Source: Sialis fuliginosa (taxonomy: Eukaryota; Arthropoda; Insecta; Megaloptera; Sialidae). Taken from it: DNA of 64,000 nt. The DNA is taken from contig OY540817.1 in assembly GCA_961205875.1 (NCBI GenBank), forward strand, positions 3,259,001 to 3,323,000. The letters are read 5' to 3'. The first letter of the stretch is position 1. The number at the start of each line of letters is the position of its first letter. Position numbers and translations under genes: made by a program. Below the pieces are notes generated by a model that saw only the letters and a program-made list of their open reading frames with translations, had not been told where the DNA came from and ran no database searches. Positions 11,766-23,830 of this stretch are shown piece after piece.

Positions 11766-12179
11766 CAGGCCCGGATTTACCATGCAGGCAGGGTAGGCAG
11801 CTGCCTAGGGCGGCAAGAATTGAAGGGCGGCAAAGTTTGCTGGAAACTTTGAAAAATTATTATATTCGTGGGAATTGAATTTGATTTTGATTCCATTATC
11901 GATGAGTTTGCCATCCGAAAATCGAGACGTAAAATTTTCAACCCATAAGTAATAATTTCTCTATACGTGTAACTCAAGCATGACTAAAAAAAAGGTCTTC
12001 CGTTTTTATGTTTCCTAATGTAACTTTATAAAAATTTATAAAATTTGAAACTGACGCAACGAAAAAAAAAGATCCTGAGTTTTTATTTTGTAATCTATGA
12101 CTTAAACTGTTAGTTTCCAGGGGGGGGGGGGCAATTTTCGCAACTGCCTAGGGTCGGCAAATTTCTAAATCCGGGCCTG
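11766..12179. mobile_element. Non-autonomous hAT-like element, 414 bp
   Basis: Ends CAGGCCCGGATTTA and TAAATCCGGGCCTG are inverted. An 8 bp duplication is present with one mismatch, CTGGTCGA (11758-11765) against CTTGTCGA (12180-12187). Both subterminal regions carry CTGCCTAGGG. A G-run lies at about 12120-12131. The open frame inside (minus, 11777-11977) looks like chance. Confidence 0.85.
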
Positions 12180-13304
12180 CTTGTCGATGATTGTTGACTG
12201 TTATTAACCAATTCATAGATAGTCCAGGAACATTAGGTTTTCACTGGGGAAAAATTCATTTAATCTTTATAAATAAGGTACCAAAAGTCCCCAACAATCC
12301 CATGCGAGAATATTTTTTTACAGCCCACAAAAGGTGCTAACAATTAGTTTTAAGTAAAATCTCTGTATCTATTGGTTCTATGACTAAAATAGTTATTATT
12401 AAATATAAAGTTTAGAAAATTACCTACAATAAAGATATTACAATTTTTTTCTATATAAATAATTGTTTTCGCTTATTAAGAGGGTATTCTAGTCTAAAAA
12501 TGTGAGAATATTAAATTTTTTTGCATTTTATCAATAAACAGGGTTTCAAAAATATATGTTCAAAACCCTATACCTCAATTCCAAAAACTGACGGAGTTAC
12601 GCGATTTGAAGATGATGCGTAGCATTGAATAGCTATTAGACCGAGCTCTGATAGCAAAAAATGGTACGTCATCGAACACCTCAAATTTAAAATGTGAAAA
12701 TGGTTGGAAATAATGTAAACAACATATTAGACCCGGCAGACTATTAAAAATATGTTAATTGCTATGCTTAATGAATTTTTGAAATGAGTTAAAAAAACAA
12801 TGAATATACCTTACAATACACCTGCATGAAATTTACACAGTTTATAGTAAATAATGTGCAATTTTTGAAAAAAAAATGCTGCTTAGCAATTTTTGTTAAT
12901 TACCTTGTCTGCCTTAAATTTTTATAAGTTATAATTTTCAACAAAAGTACGTCACATAACACCTTTTTTTTATTTATAAAAAAATGAAGTTTGAGATCTC
13001 CCCAATCTGTTAAAACTTTGCTGACTGAAAATTTTTGTTAATTACCTTGTCTGCCTTAAATTTTTATAAGCTATAATTTTTAACAAATGTACGTCACAAA
13101 ACACCTTTTTTTTTTTTTAAAATAAAGTTTGGGATCACCTCTATTTATTAAAACTTGTCTGCCTAACAATTTTTATTAATTAATACCTGCAAACTTTTAT
13201 TTTGCCTGTACTATTTTCATAGAATTTCGATAAATGGTAATATTCAAGTTTCCGAGCAAAGAAATATCTACTACCTGCAAGTCTTATCTCAAATCCCAAT
13301 AGAT

Positions 13305-13672
13305 CAGCGGTTCCCAACTTTCATTATATTTATTTGTGGAGATCAGTTATCAAGTGCTCGGTGCTTAATTAACTTTTCACACAGCTTATGTTTTTTGTTG
13401 GGAGAAGGGGGTGTGCCACTGTATCTTTTTTCGCCATTATAAATTTTTTTACGCGTACCCCTGAGAGTACGCGTATTCCAGGCAGGATATTCATCTATTA
13501 GGATTTTGGAATTCACGACAATGATTTATTTAAATTTTAAATAAATAATTGTCCTGAATTAACAATCAAATCATTAAATTTTATAAAATTAATATTTCTA
13601 TATATTATATATTCATCGGGAGCCGGATGTAAATCTTTGAAGGGCCGGCGCGCAGGTCCTATTTTGGTGATC
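13305..13672. mobile_element. hAT-like element or remnant
   Basis: Starts CAGCGGTTCCCAACTT and ends GGTGATCGCTG, imperfectly inverted, with GGGCCGGCGCGCAGG near the right end as in the hAT element at 46651-47003. Flanking 8-mers do not match, so it may be old. The inner motif TACGCGTACCCCTGAGAGTA is a short hairpin. Confidence 0.55.
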
Positions 13673-13776
13673 GCTGGTCTAGGGTCTAGACTCTAGACTC
13701 TAGGGTAAACCATATTTGTTTTATTTGAAATAATTATGAATGTTTATTATTATTTTTAACTATTCTGATACATTAA

Positions 13777-15045
13777 CCCTCCGTTAGGCGCGCGTACTAT
13801 TGTCGCGAGTTTAGGCGCGCGGCATACATGCGTAGACCATTTTCAAAAGGTCCTATAATAGCTGAATTTGATTTTTATTTCATATGAGTTGAACTATGAT
13901 GTTTATTGATGTATACTTTTGTATACAACACATAATTTTTATTAAAATTTTTATATATTTTGTTGTGGAAAAATAAACAAAATTAAATATCATTTTTAGA
14001 CGTTTTATTATCATAAATTATATATTAATTTAAAAAATAAACATAATATATCTAAATAAAAATATGATAATGAAAATATGTTAATTATGATTAATGTATA
14101 GAAATACAAACAAATTGCAATGAAAATGTTGCAAAGAAAAGTATGAAAATGGCGATCAAAATTGGATATTTTTATTTAGGTAAAAATGCAATGCGAATAT
14201 ATCTCATATGGTCTTTTTATACATATTTGCCGAATTATTGCGATTTTTAGAATAAATATTGCACCGTCCGACATAATCACCTAGCCTATTTGCAGGAAAG
14301 TTGAAGAAAATTTCCCGAGGGGGGAGGGGTGGGGTGATGACGTAGACCTTATCGCATTGACCAAAAAAAAAGATCACTAGGTATTTTTTTTTCACTTTTC
14401 GCTACTTTGGGCAGGCATGACCATGTGTAGACTTTCAATGACCAAAACAAATATCAATTAGCTTTAGCCCCCCCCCCCCCCCAAAAAAAAAACTTTCCCA
14501 AGTACATTATAGAATAGAATATTACATCAATTTTCTCGTTCCCTGAAAGGGGGTGGGGGGGGTAAGTACCCCATTAGCCCCCTCTCCTTCCTATGAACAC
14601 CCATACCTATAATGGTGTGGCGTTCTGCAATTATGAAAATCCTGTACGCTCGGCATTGTCCTAAACTCTTTGTGGGGCTTTAAATACTCCCACGCAAAGT
14701 TTTTTTGGGTTAAACATGTCTATATTTTTGAAAATAGTAAAATATAATACACGCCCATAAAATAAAACCACTATTTCTTACAAAAATGATGAAAATAAAA
14801 AATCGAAGCACTACAAAAATAGTTACACCGTTAGGCGCGCGGCATACATGCGTAGACCAGCCGTTTTTGATTCGCTATAACTCAAAACACCGGGCTAAAA
14901 AATTGCAACTAAGTAACTAATAATATATGAGGATATGTAATCGACAGCTACTCAAAAGGGCACGTGCTAAAATAAAGCGTGGTTTGTATTGTTACGGTTT
15001 TTATAGTAGTGGTCTACGCATGTACGCCACGCGCCTAACGGAGGG
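13777..15045. mobile_element. Non-autonomous piggyBac-like element, 1269 bp
   Basis: Exact TTAA on both sides (13773-13776, 15046-15049). Inverted ends are CCCTCCGTTAGGCGCG and CGCGCCTAACGGAGGG. TTAA target sites and CCC-starting ends are typical of piggyBac. A second copy of the subterminal block (GGCGCGCGGCATACATGCGT) occurs at 13812-13831 and 14834-14853, and its inverse near the right end. C-runs at about 14468 and G-runs at about 14550 are internal. No transposase. Confidence 0.85.
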
Positions 15046-15279
15046 TTAAAAAAATACTATAGTTCCAATAAATAATTGATTGAATCTAGCAAATTATTTA
15101 TTTAAATCGTTGCAATGAAATATTTTACAAGCTCAATCAAATATCTGATAAATTCGATATAATTTATTATTGATTTAAAAAAAGAATAAAAAATAGAATA
15201 TTATTTAAAAGACATAAATTATAGATAATAATATTCTCTGCAGCATGTCTCAAATTAATTTTTTACTTACGTAATTACT

Positions 15280-15500
15280 AAACCGGAAACGGATGTTTAC
15301 TCTTGTCATTTTTTTTTTTAGATTTGTTTTCAAAATAGGAGGTTTTCTTCCCGGACAAAATTTAATCTTAAATATAAAATTTCACCCTTCTACGATTTGT
15401 CGTATTTGAGTTACTGCGCTTACAAACAGACAGACACACAGACATCATAGCGAAAATAATCAGAATAGATTCAGGGAAGGTATATTCTTTTTCTAAATTT
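15280..15500 (+). repeat. Dispersed repeat family B, copy 2
   Basis: Holds TTCACCCTTCTACGATTTGT, GAGTTACTGCGCTTACA and the CAGACAGACACACAGACATC stretch. The same order of blocks is found at 57340-57550. Confidence 0.65.
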
Positions 15501-17010
15501 CGATAACCCTTCACCAAAATTTCGATGTGACAATGGAGAGGAATTTATTTTTTTGGTCGTCACATCGAGGCCCATAACTTTTTTAATTTTTAATATTTTT
15601 CAATAAAAATTGGTATTCAATAAGTTGAATATATATTTAATAAGATGTCTACTACCTGATCGCAAAATAATATGGTATACATATATAAAATTCTCAAACA
15701 TTGACAATCACATCACAGTGGCTTTCCCCCTTAAGACTGACCTGGTAAAAAACATTTTTTCGATAAAAAAACTCTCTTAATATATAAAAGAGATGTAAAA
15801 CCTCGATTGATAATTAAAAAAAAAAAAAAAAGTTGTCAACGGTTATATTACATTTTTTTTTAACAAAAAAATGTGGTCGTAGCGCTTAAAAAATGAAGAC
15901 TGGCAAAGTAAAAAACGTTTTTTTTGCTGGCAGCAAAATTTTAATGCAATAAGAAGTCTCAAAGTTAATGTTAGAAAAAAAATTAAGATGGTGTTTTTTC
16001 ACGGCCTGCGTATAAACTATTTAAACGAAAAAAAATCATTGGCACGGCGCTTAAAAATTAAGACTGACATAGTAAAAAACATTTTTTCGATGGCACACAA
16101 ATTTATAAGCATAGAGGAGGTCTCAAACTTTATTTAAAAAAAAAAAGAAAAAAGGTGTTATGTCACGCCAACGGTTGAGCCGGACATCCATCTCATGCAT
16201 GGATGCTGCACATTCAAAATTAAGGCAGACAAGGTAATTAACAAAAATTTCCAGTCAGCAAAGTTTTAACAGATTGGGGAGATCTCAAACTTCATTTTTT
16301 TATAAATAAAAAAAAGGTGTTATGTGACGTACTTTTGTTGAAAATTATAACTTATAAAAATTTAAGGCAGACAAGGTAATTAACAAAAATTGCTAAGCAG
16401 CATTTTTTTTTCAAAAATTGCACATTATTTACTATAAACTGTGTAAATTTCATGCAGGTGTTTTGTAAGGTATATTCATTGTTTTTTTAACTCATTTCAA
16501 AAATTCATTAAGCATAGCAATTAACATATTTTTAATAGTCTGCCGGGTCTAATATGTTGTTTACATTATTTCCAACCATTTTCACATTTTAAATTTGAGG
16601 TGTTCGATGACGTACCATTTTTTGCTATCAGAGCTCGGTCTAATATGTATAAACATTGTACGCGTTTTTCGCGAAACTGAAAACTGAAAATGCCTACTAT
16701 AATATCACAAGATCTATTGAACCGATTGACTTCAAATTTGCTGTGTATATACCTGTACACATGTTATTACCACCGTTAGCAGAATTGAGTCAAAAACATC
16801 AGTCTCCTGGCATGTCACTCTCGGAAGTTAAAGTTAGCAGACTAAATAAGTATTGTTTCTGAATGTATAAAACAAATTTATACTGCAGTAGTAATCTATA
16901 AAAAGTTGTAAGATTTTATTGTAGGTAATTTTCTAAACTTTATATTTGATAATAACTGTTTTAGTCATAGAACCAATAGATACAGAGATATTTACTTAAA
17001 ACTAATTGTT

Positions 17011-17060
17011 GTCATTTCATCAAGAGAAAATTTTTAACAATTTTCTCTTGATGAAATGAC
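17011..17060. repeat. Perfect 22 bp hairpin
   Basis: GTCATTTCATCAAGAGAAAA followed by TT (17011-17032) is followed, after a 6 nt loop, by its exact reverse complement (17039-17060). It lies at the end of a partial copy of the 12220 repeat. The stem is too short for a usual miRNA precursor. Confidence 0.8.
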
Positions 17061-17229
17061 CAAATGACCCAAATACTTGTCAATATTGGAATCACAAATT
17101 TAATTTATCCATCTAGATATGGAATACGAGTACCAGAAATGCTTTCATGACTATTCTAGATTTTTAGAAAGAGTTTAAGACATTCTAGTATGCAGGTCTT
17201 TGAAAAATCGAAAAAACACGTGTATTTTA

Positions 17230-17560
17230 AGTTTAACTACTACAATTTTTATGCAATATTACAAAAAAATATTAGTTCGAAATTTTTCTTAAGACGTATG
17301 TACCTGATTATTTTTTCGTATATTTTTAATTTTTTGACAATTTCAATCTAAATCCATATCTAAATCTAAAGTTATGTAAACGTCAAAATGACATTTAAAA
17401 CGACAAGATTTCAGGGTACAGACAGACACACACACACACATGCAGGCAGATAGACACGGAACGAAAAGTGTTTGAAATCGGAGAACAATTTTTTTTGTCT
17501 CATTCTAAAACGACGCAAAGCTTCTCGTATCTTCGATATTACGAAGAAGGAATTTACTAT
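17230..17560 (+). repeat. Dispersed repeat family A, copy 3 (internally deleted)
   Basis: Keeps the AAATTTTTCTTAAGACG block, the ATGACATTTAAAACG units, the CAGACACGGAACGAAAAGTG stretch and the CTTCTCGTATCTTCGATATT end, but lacks the central 400 bp seen in full copies. Confidence 0.65.
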
Positions 17561-17689
17561 TTAATACTAATCTTCAAAATGTATAAAATTTGTTATATTT
17601 TAAAATTTATTTGTTTATTACGTAAAAAAAATTGGAAATAATATTTTTTTAATTAAAAATTCTATGAAATTTTTCTCGACCTCGTTTTG

Positions 17690-17850
17690 GACTCGGTCAC
17701 GTGTACGAGATGAACCGAGATGAAATGTCTTCAATTTTCACGAGACGAGACTGTAACTTGTAAAATTCGAGACCGAGTCGAGACTTCAATTACGAAAACC
17801 AAGACGAAACGAGATTTATTTGACTCGTGTCTCGTCTCGTGTGTAAGCCA
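17690..17850. repeat. GAGAC-rich repeat, family F
   Basis: Dense CGAGACGAGAC and its complement, as inverted patches (17735-17755 and 17820-17845). Similar patches are at 95-150 and 58680-58820. Confidence 0.55.
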
Positions 17851-18005
17851 AAAATCCATCAAAACATTTGTGAAACTTTACGTATGACTATTTCGGTTTT
17901 CAGTTTCGAGAAAAACGCGTTCTAAGTTTACGTATAGTTGGTTGTTCAATGTATCTTCTTCAAACCGCTATAACTTCGTGTTGTACAGATATGTTTGTAA
18001 CCCCC

Positions 18006-18707
18006 CGGGAAAAAATTTCAGATCTGAAGTGATCTCGGTTGATCTTCATTTTGGAACAAATCAGATCTTTGTAGATAAATAAACTTTTGTCTACCTAACC
18101 TTAAATAACAAATTAATACACATATACTATATAGAAACCTTGTTTATAATTTAATCAATTAAAAAAAAATTGTACAGAAACGTATTGAATGATATTTGAG
18201 GCCCGTGTATTAAATTAATAAATAAATTCACAACACACCCCCTGTCACAGATGAAGGGTTGTAATTGGTCTCATTCGATCCAGCGGGAAAAATACTTCGG
18301 GATACTAGGTGAATTTTTCTCTGTTTCGCTACTTATGGTATTCATTATAGAAAATCGTAAATATCTCGACTCCTGTGCTAGATAAAGGGTTGTTTTGCCC
18401 CCCACACTCTTAGTATCCCGAAGTATTTTTCCCGCTGGATCGAATGAGACCAATTACAACCCTTCATCTGTGACAGGGGGTCAGTTGTGAATTTATTTAT
18501 TAATTTAATACACGGGTCTCAAATATCATTCAATACGTTTCTGTACAATTTTTTTTTTAATTGATTAAATTATAAACAAGGTTTCTATATAGGTAGTATA
18601 TGTGTATTTGTTATTTAAGGTAGACAAAAGTTTATTTATTTACAAAGATCTGATTTGTTCCAAAATGAAGATCAACCGAGATCACTTCAGATCTGAAATT
18701 TTGCCCG
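18006..18707. mobile_element. Near-perfect palindromic element, 702 bp
   Basis: The two halves are inverted copies from CGGGAAAAAATTTCAGATCT at the left to AGATCTGAAATTTTGCCCG at the right, meeting near 18355. The stem is interrupted only by small differences. A solo end of the same family lies at 26218-26281. The minus-strand 60-codon frame in the centre is a by-product. No duplication could be assigned. Confidence 0.8.
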
Positions 18708-18854
18708 AGCCTATTTATTAATAAACTTAAAAAAAGTAAAATCGATAATTTTTACATTTATAGACGAGAATACCCCATAATAAAAGAAAACGATCACTTC
18801 ACGAAAAAAGGTATTACATCTTTGTTGTAGGTAATTTTCTAGTCTTTATATTTA

Positions 18855-19705
18855 ACTAGCTGGACCCACGCGGCTTCGCCCGCTTGGACTACGGAATTAT
18901 TGTTTAGGATTTTTGAAAAATATACATAGTTGAATTAAGTACAAACACGATTAATTATTATCGTAATAATAACTAATCAAAACCTAACGTACCTAAAAAA
19001 AAAAAAAATCAGAACAAAAATTACTAATCATTTTTGTTCTGTTTAAATTTAAAAGTTAATAATTGAAAACAAAATAAACAACTGCCGGCCGAGCGCTGAA
19101 TCGTCCCTCTCCCCGCGACACTTCATCATAGTTCGCGCGAATTGCCGCGAATAATATGTTATTTTATGTATATTTCACGTTATTTCCTAAACCAAAAAAC
19201 CAAATTGGATTCTGTAAAGGGCAAATTATATCTACATTAAGTACTTATGACGATGAAATCATTTATTTCGATATGGATTAATGTTTTGTAGGTCATAAGT
19301 CCATGTAAACAGAACCCAAATATTTTATGTTTTCTTTGTAACATAAAAGCAGTCATTGTGGCTTAAATATAAAAGTTAGACATATGCTGTCGCGGACTTG
19401 ATTGTAGAACTTTTGATTCTACACAATTCATTAATACATTATTTTGTTCTATATTGAACGGTTTAGGCAGCGTATTACAAAACAGCGCGCCGACGGCAAA
19501 TTTTTTTCCGACATGATTTACTATTATTGTCACTGCTTAGTTGTTATGTTACCTAACCTAACAAAATATAGCCTATAACCTGGCCAGAGAACGTACCTAT
19601 GAATTAAAAAAAAAACACGTAAATCGGATAAGTGGTTCTCGAGTGATAAGCGCACGAACGGACAGACAGACAGACAGAGAGACGTTGAGCTTTATATATA
19701 TTAAG
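18855..19705 (+). repeat. Dispersed repeat family E, copy 1
   Basis: The head ACTAGCTGGACCCACGCGGC, with GGCTTCGCCCGC, resembles a very common insect dispersed-repeat head. The tail has GACAGACAGACAGA and TTTATATATATTAAGGA. It interrupts a sequence that is intact at about 16944-16969 (CTTTATATTTGATAATAACT), which fixes both junctions. A 3' part is present inverted at 34072-34445. The class (non-LTR tail or other) is uncertain. Confidence 0.7.
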
Positions 19706-19984
19706 GATAATAACTATTTTATTGATAGAACTAATAGATACAGAGATATTTACATAAAACTAATTATTAGCACCTTTTGTGGGGTGTAAAAAAGTATGTT
19801 TGCAAGGGATCGATTTCGAGACTTTTGGTACCTTATTTATAAAGACAAAATGAAAGTGTATACAAAAATTCAGCTCCCTGCGAATTTTCCCCCAGTGAAA
19901 CCCTAATGTTCCTGGACTAACTATTAGAATAAGAAATTGGAATAATAGATTTCTAGTAAATATATTTCTCTCATGAGCTACCAA

Positions 19985-20769
19985 AATACCATCGCGACCG
20001 CTCAGTAACCGCTGATTTAGAGTTTGGTGAATTATTTAATAATTAACATTCGAATATATCTACTAATATTAGTCCATTAATAACATTTACATGACATAAT
20101 TAATTTTTGTATCCATTAAATTATTTCATAACGTATAATTGAGTATTTTTTATCTTTGATATTAACATTTACAAATACATTTGACGCAACACACTTGATA
20201 CATAGTTGAGGTTTAAATACTTCTACTTATGTAACTGTTAGTGAATACCATAAATTATCTAGTGTTCGAAAATAGACGAAACAATAAGCTATTTCTTGGT
20301 ATATTTATTATCTTTTTCTAATTTAAATACGAGTGCAAACAACCTGCGGCTTTCTGTAAGATACTTACGAAATACTAGAATAATTTTATATGTTATGTAT
20401 TATTGATATACTATGTATTATTTCCTTTGGAACATGGAAGTAAAAATCGATTAAGACTTACACTGATATATGCCATTAGGCATTAGGGTTTCGAAGGTAT
20501 ACGGCGCCATTTTTAGTTAGAAAAAATAGGGTCAAATTTTATTGATTAAGATCCACATTTTGAACTCCATATGCCTATAGATATAATGGAAATAAGATTG
20601 GTATGAAAATTTTAAAATTTAATTCGTATAACACCTTTCCCTATTTCTCCAAAATATGAAATGATATTGTTTGACAAAAGCTGTTGCTAATTATTTTTGT
20701 TTGATTTTTTGCGCTTGGAATTTGAAACAAAGATTTACATGATAACAGTATCAGAATACAGAAAATTTT
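19985..20769. other. AT-rich non-coding stretch
   Basis: No gene or repeat structure recognised. Confidence 0.45.
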
Positions 20770-20776
20770 GGGTCAA

Positions 20777-20844
20777 GGTATATAAAGATAAGGTAGTCTC
20801 AATAGCTCCTTGACCAATCAGCGTTGGCGCGGGAATTGACGTCA
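20777..20844 (-). promoter_or_regulatory. CRE / E2F-like / CCAAT / TATA cluster, left arm
   Basis: Mirror of the right arm: TGACGTCA 20837-20844, GCGCGGGAA 20827-20835, CCAAT 20814-20818, TATATAAAG 20779-20787. It would point leftward out of the element. Confidence 0.35.
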
Positions 20845-21172
20845 TCCGGGGGATATATTCAAATGTTATACATTTTTTAATAGAATATCAATTACAAAAA
20901 ATTTCTTTATTTATTCTTGTTTTCGTATTTTTTTATATTTTAACAACACATACAATCAAATAAGTACAGATTCAACATTGCAAAATCATAAAAAGCTGTC
21001 AGAATCAAATAACGTATTGCCAACTTAAGAATAGTAAAAATGACACTTCCCGAATAGACCAAATTGTCTGTGATAGCTTTTTTTTATGATTTTGCAATGT
21101 CGAATTTGTACTTCTTTGAGTGTAATTGATATGCTATTAAAAAATGTATGGCATTTAAATATATCCCCCGAG

Positions 21173-21238
21173 TGACGTCAATTCCCGCGCGAACGCTGAT
21201 TGGCCAAAGAGCTATTGAGACTACCTTGTCTTTATATA
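21173..21238 (+). promoter_or_regulatory. CRE / E2F-like / CCAAT / TATA cluster, right arm
   Basis: TGACGTCA at 21173-21180, TTCCCGCGC at 21182-21190, ATTGG (inverted CCAAT) at 21199-21203, TTTATATA at 21231-21238. The order would point transcription rightward, out of the element. Function is inferred from motifs only. Confidence 0.35.
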
Positions 21239-21480
21239 CCTTGGGTCAGGGAATATTGATGTTATATGGGGCCGTCTATAAAAAAACGTACCCAAAAAAG
21301 GGGTGGGGGGAGAAACTGCCTGGCGTCATAGACATAGAACATCTGATTCGAAAACAGAGACGTGTCAAAAGAAAGAGATGGAAACAGGTTTGGAATATAC
21401 TTGTCCTTTTTTTAAACAGGAGTGTAACTATTCATTCTTGGCCCCGAACATTAAAAATATTTATAGATACATATATATAA

Positions 21481-22327
21481 AGAGGTTAAAATACAAAAAA
21501 TAATTAACGTTATAAAAAAAAAATTATTAAAAAAAACGACTGTTGATTTCTAAATAATATAAGTTTTGTTTTTAGTAGACCATAATAGAAACAACTTTCA
21601 ATAAAATGTAAACAACACAGCATTGTCCATTTTCTTACAATTGCATCTTTTTCACCAATAATGTTTAAAAATAATTTTTGTTTTACATCTTCTTTAAGTG
21701 GGAATCTGTGAGAACAGATTTATAATTAATTAATTACCGATAAGTATTATTTAATATTATTGAAAATATTATTTACTTAACGGCGAAAAGATCTTTTTGG
21801 ATCTTTATTCAATCACACAAATATGAATATAGCATGTTTATTGTTTATATTATTTACTTTTCTAATAAAAAAACTTCTTGCACAAAAATCACAAGATAGA
21901 TATACAAAAATATATCTGACAGAAATACTACCCTGAACTGTAGTAAGCTACCAATTAGATTCTTAAAAAAAAAGATAGATATATTCCAAACTACACTGCA
22001 CCTCTCTCTCACTTTTTGAACAAATGTTACACCATTGTGTTAATACAGAATGCGCTGTCCATGCTCTATGTCTATGCCTGGCGTGATGATAATTAACGAC
22101 GAGAGGGGAGGGGTTTCGAACAAATGTGACCTGATGCGACGTTTGGAATGCTTACATAAATTTTATTATTATTTCTTTAAAAAATGTATTTTATTTTTTA
22201 GTGCAATAAGGGGTTGAAAAAAATGTGGTGCAGCGTGACAAAAATGCGTGAAATTTGCGTGATAATTTATAAATGACCCCTATGCATCTTCACCTCGAAT
22301 GACTTATGTACTGCATCATTGTACAGT
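21481..22327. other. AT-rich non-coding stretch
   Basis: No gene or structured repeat recognised. Confidence 0.45.
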
Positions 22328-22335
22328 GTTTTAAA

Positions 22336-23013
22336 CAGGGACTTGAACCGGATTTTATTTATGGTTCGGGTTCTGTTCGGGTTCAAACATATATTTAGGG
22401 TCGGGTTCGGGTTCAACATGTTGCAAACTATTTGGGTTCAAAAACCGTTTTTTTTAGGATTCAGGTTCGGGTTCGGGTTCAAGTATGTAATTGAAATAAA
22501 TTATTTTGTTCGAAAAAAAAAATTATAATTAATAACAAATCAAAACATTTTCTAAAAAAGAAAAAAAACATTAATAACCATTAAAATACTGCTAGAAAAA
22601 ATGACAAAAAATAAAATTACATTTTAAAGATTGAAATTTCTATTTTTCAGATTTTTTTACAAATTGAAATGTAATTCAGTTATACATAGAATTAAAAAAG
22701 AAAATAAAAAATATATAAATTTCAGTAGTTGACTTGATAAGTCACATCATACCATAAAATACAAATAGATTTCCAGTATCAGTACATTTTATAATCTCTT
22801 TTAAAAATTATTGGAGGAAAATATTAAAATATTAAAAATAATTTATTGAACCTTTTAAAAATATATGGTTACCGGTTATCCATGAAAAGGTTCGGGTTCA
22901 GATTCAGGTTCGTTGACGTTGAGATATAGCGGTTCGATTCGGGTTCAGGCTAATGAAAAATACGGGTTTTTTCAGGTTTACGGTTCGGGTTCGGGTTCAG
23001 GTTCAAGTCCATG
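22336..23013. mobile_element. hAT-like MITE with GGTTCGGGTTC arms, 678 bp
   Basis: Ends CAGGGACTTGAACC and GGTTCAAGTCCATG are inverted. Perfect 8 bp duplication GTTTTAAA at 22328-22335 and 23014-23021. Subterminal regions on both sides are runs of a GGTTCGGGTTC unit, in the same direct orientation except at the tips. The core is AT-rich. Confidence 0.85.
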
Positions 23014-23021
23014 GTTTTAAA

Positions 23022-23700
23022 TGTTTCGATTAAATTTTTACGTCAACTGTCTTAATTACATTATAATAAATGGTTTTCCCAAGACAAATTACAGAGAAAC
23101 GGAAAACGACAGATGAAATTAGCCATGAGTTAACGTGGAACTTGCCAGTAGCTGTCAGATCTATAAATACGAACGTGTTTATAAATAATTTTATAAACAT
23201 TTTGACGGAAGCTCCATTGTTATTAGTAGATGTGTAAAAGTGGATTTTCGTGATACAATTATAGAAAAATGCACTTTGTAGTCTATTTAAAAAGTGCATG
23301 TCAATGGGAAAATACTTTGTATGACGAGTTATTTTTTAATTTGCTTATTTTGAAATTTATATTTATAAAATATTTTATTTGTTTTTATTTTCAAGAACTT
23401 ATCTATCTTTGTCGCGATATTTTGTTATATTTTTTGAAATTTTGTATGTTTTAAAATACTTTACCAAACACTAGTACTAGTACTTGATTTTAAATTGTAT
23501 TACTTATGCACAAAACGTACTTAAATATATACGAATATGCTATTGTACTTGAAAAGACTTAAGTACATTATAAATTATAAGTACTCTTTTTCAATTCCAA
23601 ATACATACAAATATACTATATTGATGGTAATTACATAAATAATACAATTACAGAAAGTACTTATTTTTGAACTTAATTTTGGTAATGTACTTATTGTGCC
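23022..23700. other. AT-rich non-coding stretch
   Basis: Several ACTTAAGTAC-type short palindromes occur at 23480-23700 and again at 26500-26560, resembling subterminal motifs of some hAT MITEs. No complete element could be closed. Confidence 0.4.
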
Positions 23701-23830
23701 AGTGCCGGATTAAGTCAGTGTGGGGTCTGTAGCAAATGTTATAAAGAGGCCCTTAGCAGTAGCGTCACTAGGAGAGGGAAGGGAGTGACAGCCTGGGTGG
23801 AAATCGATAGTGTCACCCCCCAAAAATTAG
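23701..23830 (+). mobile_element. Two solo hAT-like ends
   Basis: CAGTGCCGGATTAAG at about 23701 and CAGTAGCGTCACTAGGAGAG at about 23758 both look like hAT left ends, but no matching right end is seen downstream, so these are truncated copies nested close together. Confidence 0.4.

Larger units (their letters stand above)
12636..16643. mobile_element. Fold-back element with TA duplication, 4008 bp
   Basis: The ends TTAGACCGAGCTCTGATAGC and GCTATCAGAGCTCGGTCTAA are exact inverses, flanked by TA (12634-12635, 16644-16645). The arms stay near-identical for about 400 bp (12636-13050 against 16215-16643). Inside the arms a degenerate unit of about 130-140 bp containing AATTACCTTGTCTGCCTTAA is repeated in tandem, more diverged toward the centre (15720-16240). 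The central part contains a hAT-like fragment, a TTAA element and a family B copy, all later insertions. Confidence 0.85.
12220..19919. other. Candidate outer inverted pair enclosing nested elements
   Basis: About 230 bp at 12220-12450 (starting TAGTCCAGGAACATTAGG) reappears inverted at 19707-19919, ending CCTAATGTTCCTGGACTA. Its inner half also reappears at about 16919-17010 and 18826-18854. This looks like one old palindromic element repeatedly invaded by the 12636-16643, 18006-18707 and 18855-19705 elements. No target duplication found, so a single origin is inference. Confidence 0.45.
20775..21242. mobile_element. MITE with promoter-like arms, 468 bp
   Basis: Inverted ends AAGGTATATAAAGATAAGG and CCTTGTCTTTATATACCTT extend about 110 bp inward, then a second inverted pair around ATTGCAAAATCATAAAAA (near 20978 and 21083). 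A 5 bp duplication GGGTC flanks it (20770-20774, 21243-21247); exact length depends on where the end is placed. Each arm holds a full CRE (TGACGTCA), an E2F-like TTCCCGCGC, a CCAAT box and a TATA-like TATATA, in that order outward. It overlaps the start of a chance 110-codon frame. Confidence 0.8.

Noticed and set aside
21148-21503. 110-codon and 66-codon plus frames
   Set aside because: They begin inside the MITE arm at 20775-21242 and continue into non-coding flank; no family likeness.
22336-23013. Telomere-like GGGTTC runs
   Set aside because: The 8 bp duplication and inverted ends show it is a mobile element.
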